13,128 nt of DNA from assembly GCA_964649195.1 (NCBI GenBank), contig CAZYPK010000151.1, forward strand, positions 1 through 13,128, in the 5' to 3' direction. Origin of the DNA: JTS-RE9 sp964649195. Lineage in GTDB: Bacteria; Planctomycetota; Phycisphaerae; Phycisphaerales; Phycisphaeraceae. The position numbers and the translations under genes were made by a program. Shown piece by piece: positions 12,932 through 13,128 of the stretch; positions within the stretch are counted from its first letter, which is position 1, and the number at the start of each line of letters is the position of its first letter. The notes under the pieces were generated by a model. That model was not told the DNA's origin, did not search any database, and was given only the letters and a program-made list of their open reading frames with translations.

Positions 12932-12958
12932 ACTGAGTTTCGCTTAAGCCCCGTCCGG
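12932..12958. repeat. Single arm copy of the 186-base element
   Basis: CTGAGTTTCGCTTAAGCCCC and the next bases match the outer half of the arms at 11457 and 11642, with only two or three differences. It runs directly into GGCCCCCGGAGCCT and the GGGTGGC palindrome that follows. Confidence 0.7.
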
Positions 12959-12983
12959 CCCCCGGAGCCTGAGAACTTATTCC

Positions 12984-13024
12984 GGGTGGCTGGGGCTGGA
13001 GCTTTGCGCAAGCCCCGGCCACCC
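12984..13024. repeat. GGGTGGCTGGGGCT palindromic repeat, copy D
   Basis: GGGTGGCTGGGGCT (12984-12997) pairs with AGCCCCGGCCACCC (13011-13024) over 14 positions with one G-T wobble and a 13-base loop. It is the best-formed copy of the family also seen at 7096-7226 and 7579. Confidence 0.8.
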
Positions 13025-13128
13025 GACGAGGTCGGCGACGCAAGGTGCGTATCACCACCCTTCACGCTGTTCGCGTCCGCGACGTGTTACGTCGCGGCTA
13101 TGACAACAGCCAGAGCCGCGACTCAACG
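13025..13128. other. Right-edge intergenic stretch with a hairpin
   Basis: No gene is seen here. The only structure is CCGCGACGT, loop GTT, ACGTCGCGG (13077-13097), a perfect 9-base-pair stem. A nearby AGCCGC (13114-13119) could pair alternatively with GCGGCT (13094-13099). Confidence 0.5.

Overview
The window looks like chromosomal DNA from a member of the Planctomycetota, possibly class Phycisphaerae. The evidence is the high GC content, a DUF1501 protein and a Gfo/Idh/MocA-type oxidoreductase that both begin with twin-arginine-like signals, an L2 protein with a DHPIGGG motif, and many intergenic palindromes. The class-level placement is an inference.

Region 1 (1-5640, minus strand) is the first eight genes of the S10 ribosomal-protein operon in the classical order: rpsJ, rplC, rplD, rplW, rplB, rpsS, rplV, rpsC. 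The operon continues past the left edge. A sigma70-like promoter (TTGACA, 16 bases, TACACT) lies about 60 bases before rpsJ. Its gene contents are ordinary but its spacers are not. Instead of the usual few bases, six spacers (1-111, 817-978, 1312-1487, 1779-2035, 3952-4215, 4903-5174) hold tandem 7-base repeats on one side and the reverse-complement array on the other. The heptamer differs between spacers: CTGAGTT, CGGGTGT, or TCAGCNN in four spacers. Two spacers also share a stem-loop, with a compensatory base-pair change in one copy, and an identical 35-base block. I regard these paired heptamer arrays as the most unusual structure in the window.

Region 2 (5613-7061, plus strand) is a divergent gene for a secreted Gfo/Idh/MocA-family oxidoreductase, with its own candidate promoter and a short tandem repeat in its leader.

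Region 3 (7062-8491) is an accessory stretch. It holds a palindromic GC-rich repeat family around a lower-GC gene for a small immunity-like protein, then a well-initiated reading frame that breaks at a run of nine G, then a membrane-anchored protein of unknown function.

Region 4 (8448-11435, minus strand) is a probable two-gene unit: a DUF1501 protein followed by a secreted helical-repeat protein. A palindrome lies in frame inside the DUF1501 gene.

Region 5 (11436-13128) holds a 186-base element with 50-base inverted ends, a secreted HExxH metallopeptidase gene, the frameshifted and truncated remains of a ClC-type chloride channel gene, and more palindromes. No tRNA, rRNA, CRISPR array, transposase or integrase was seen.
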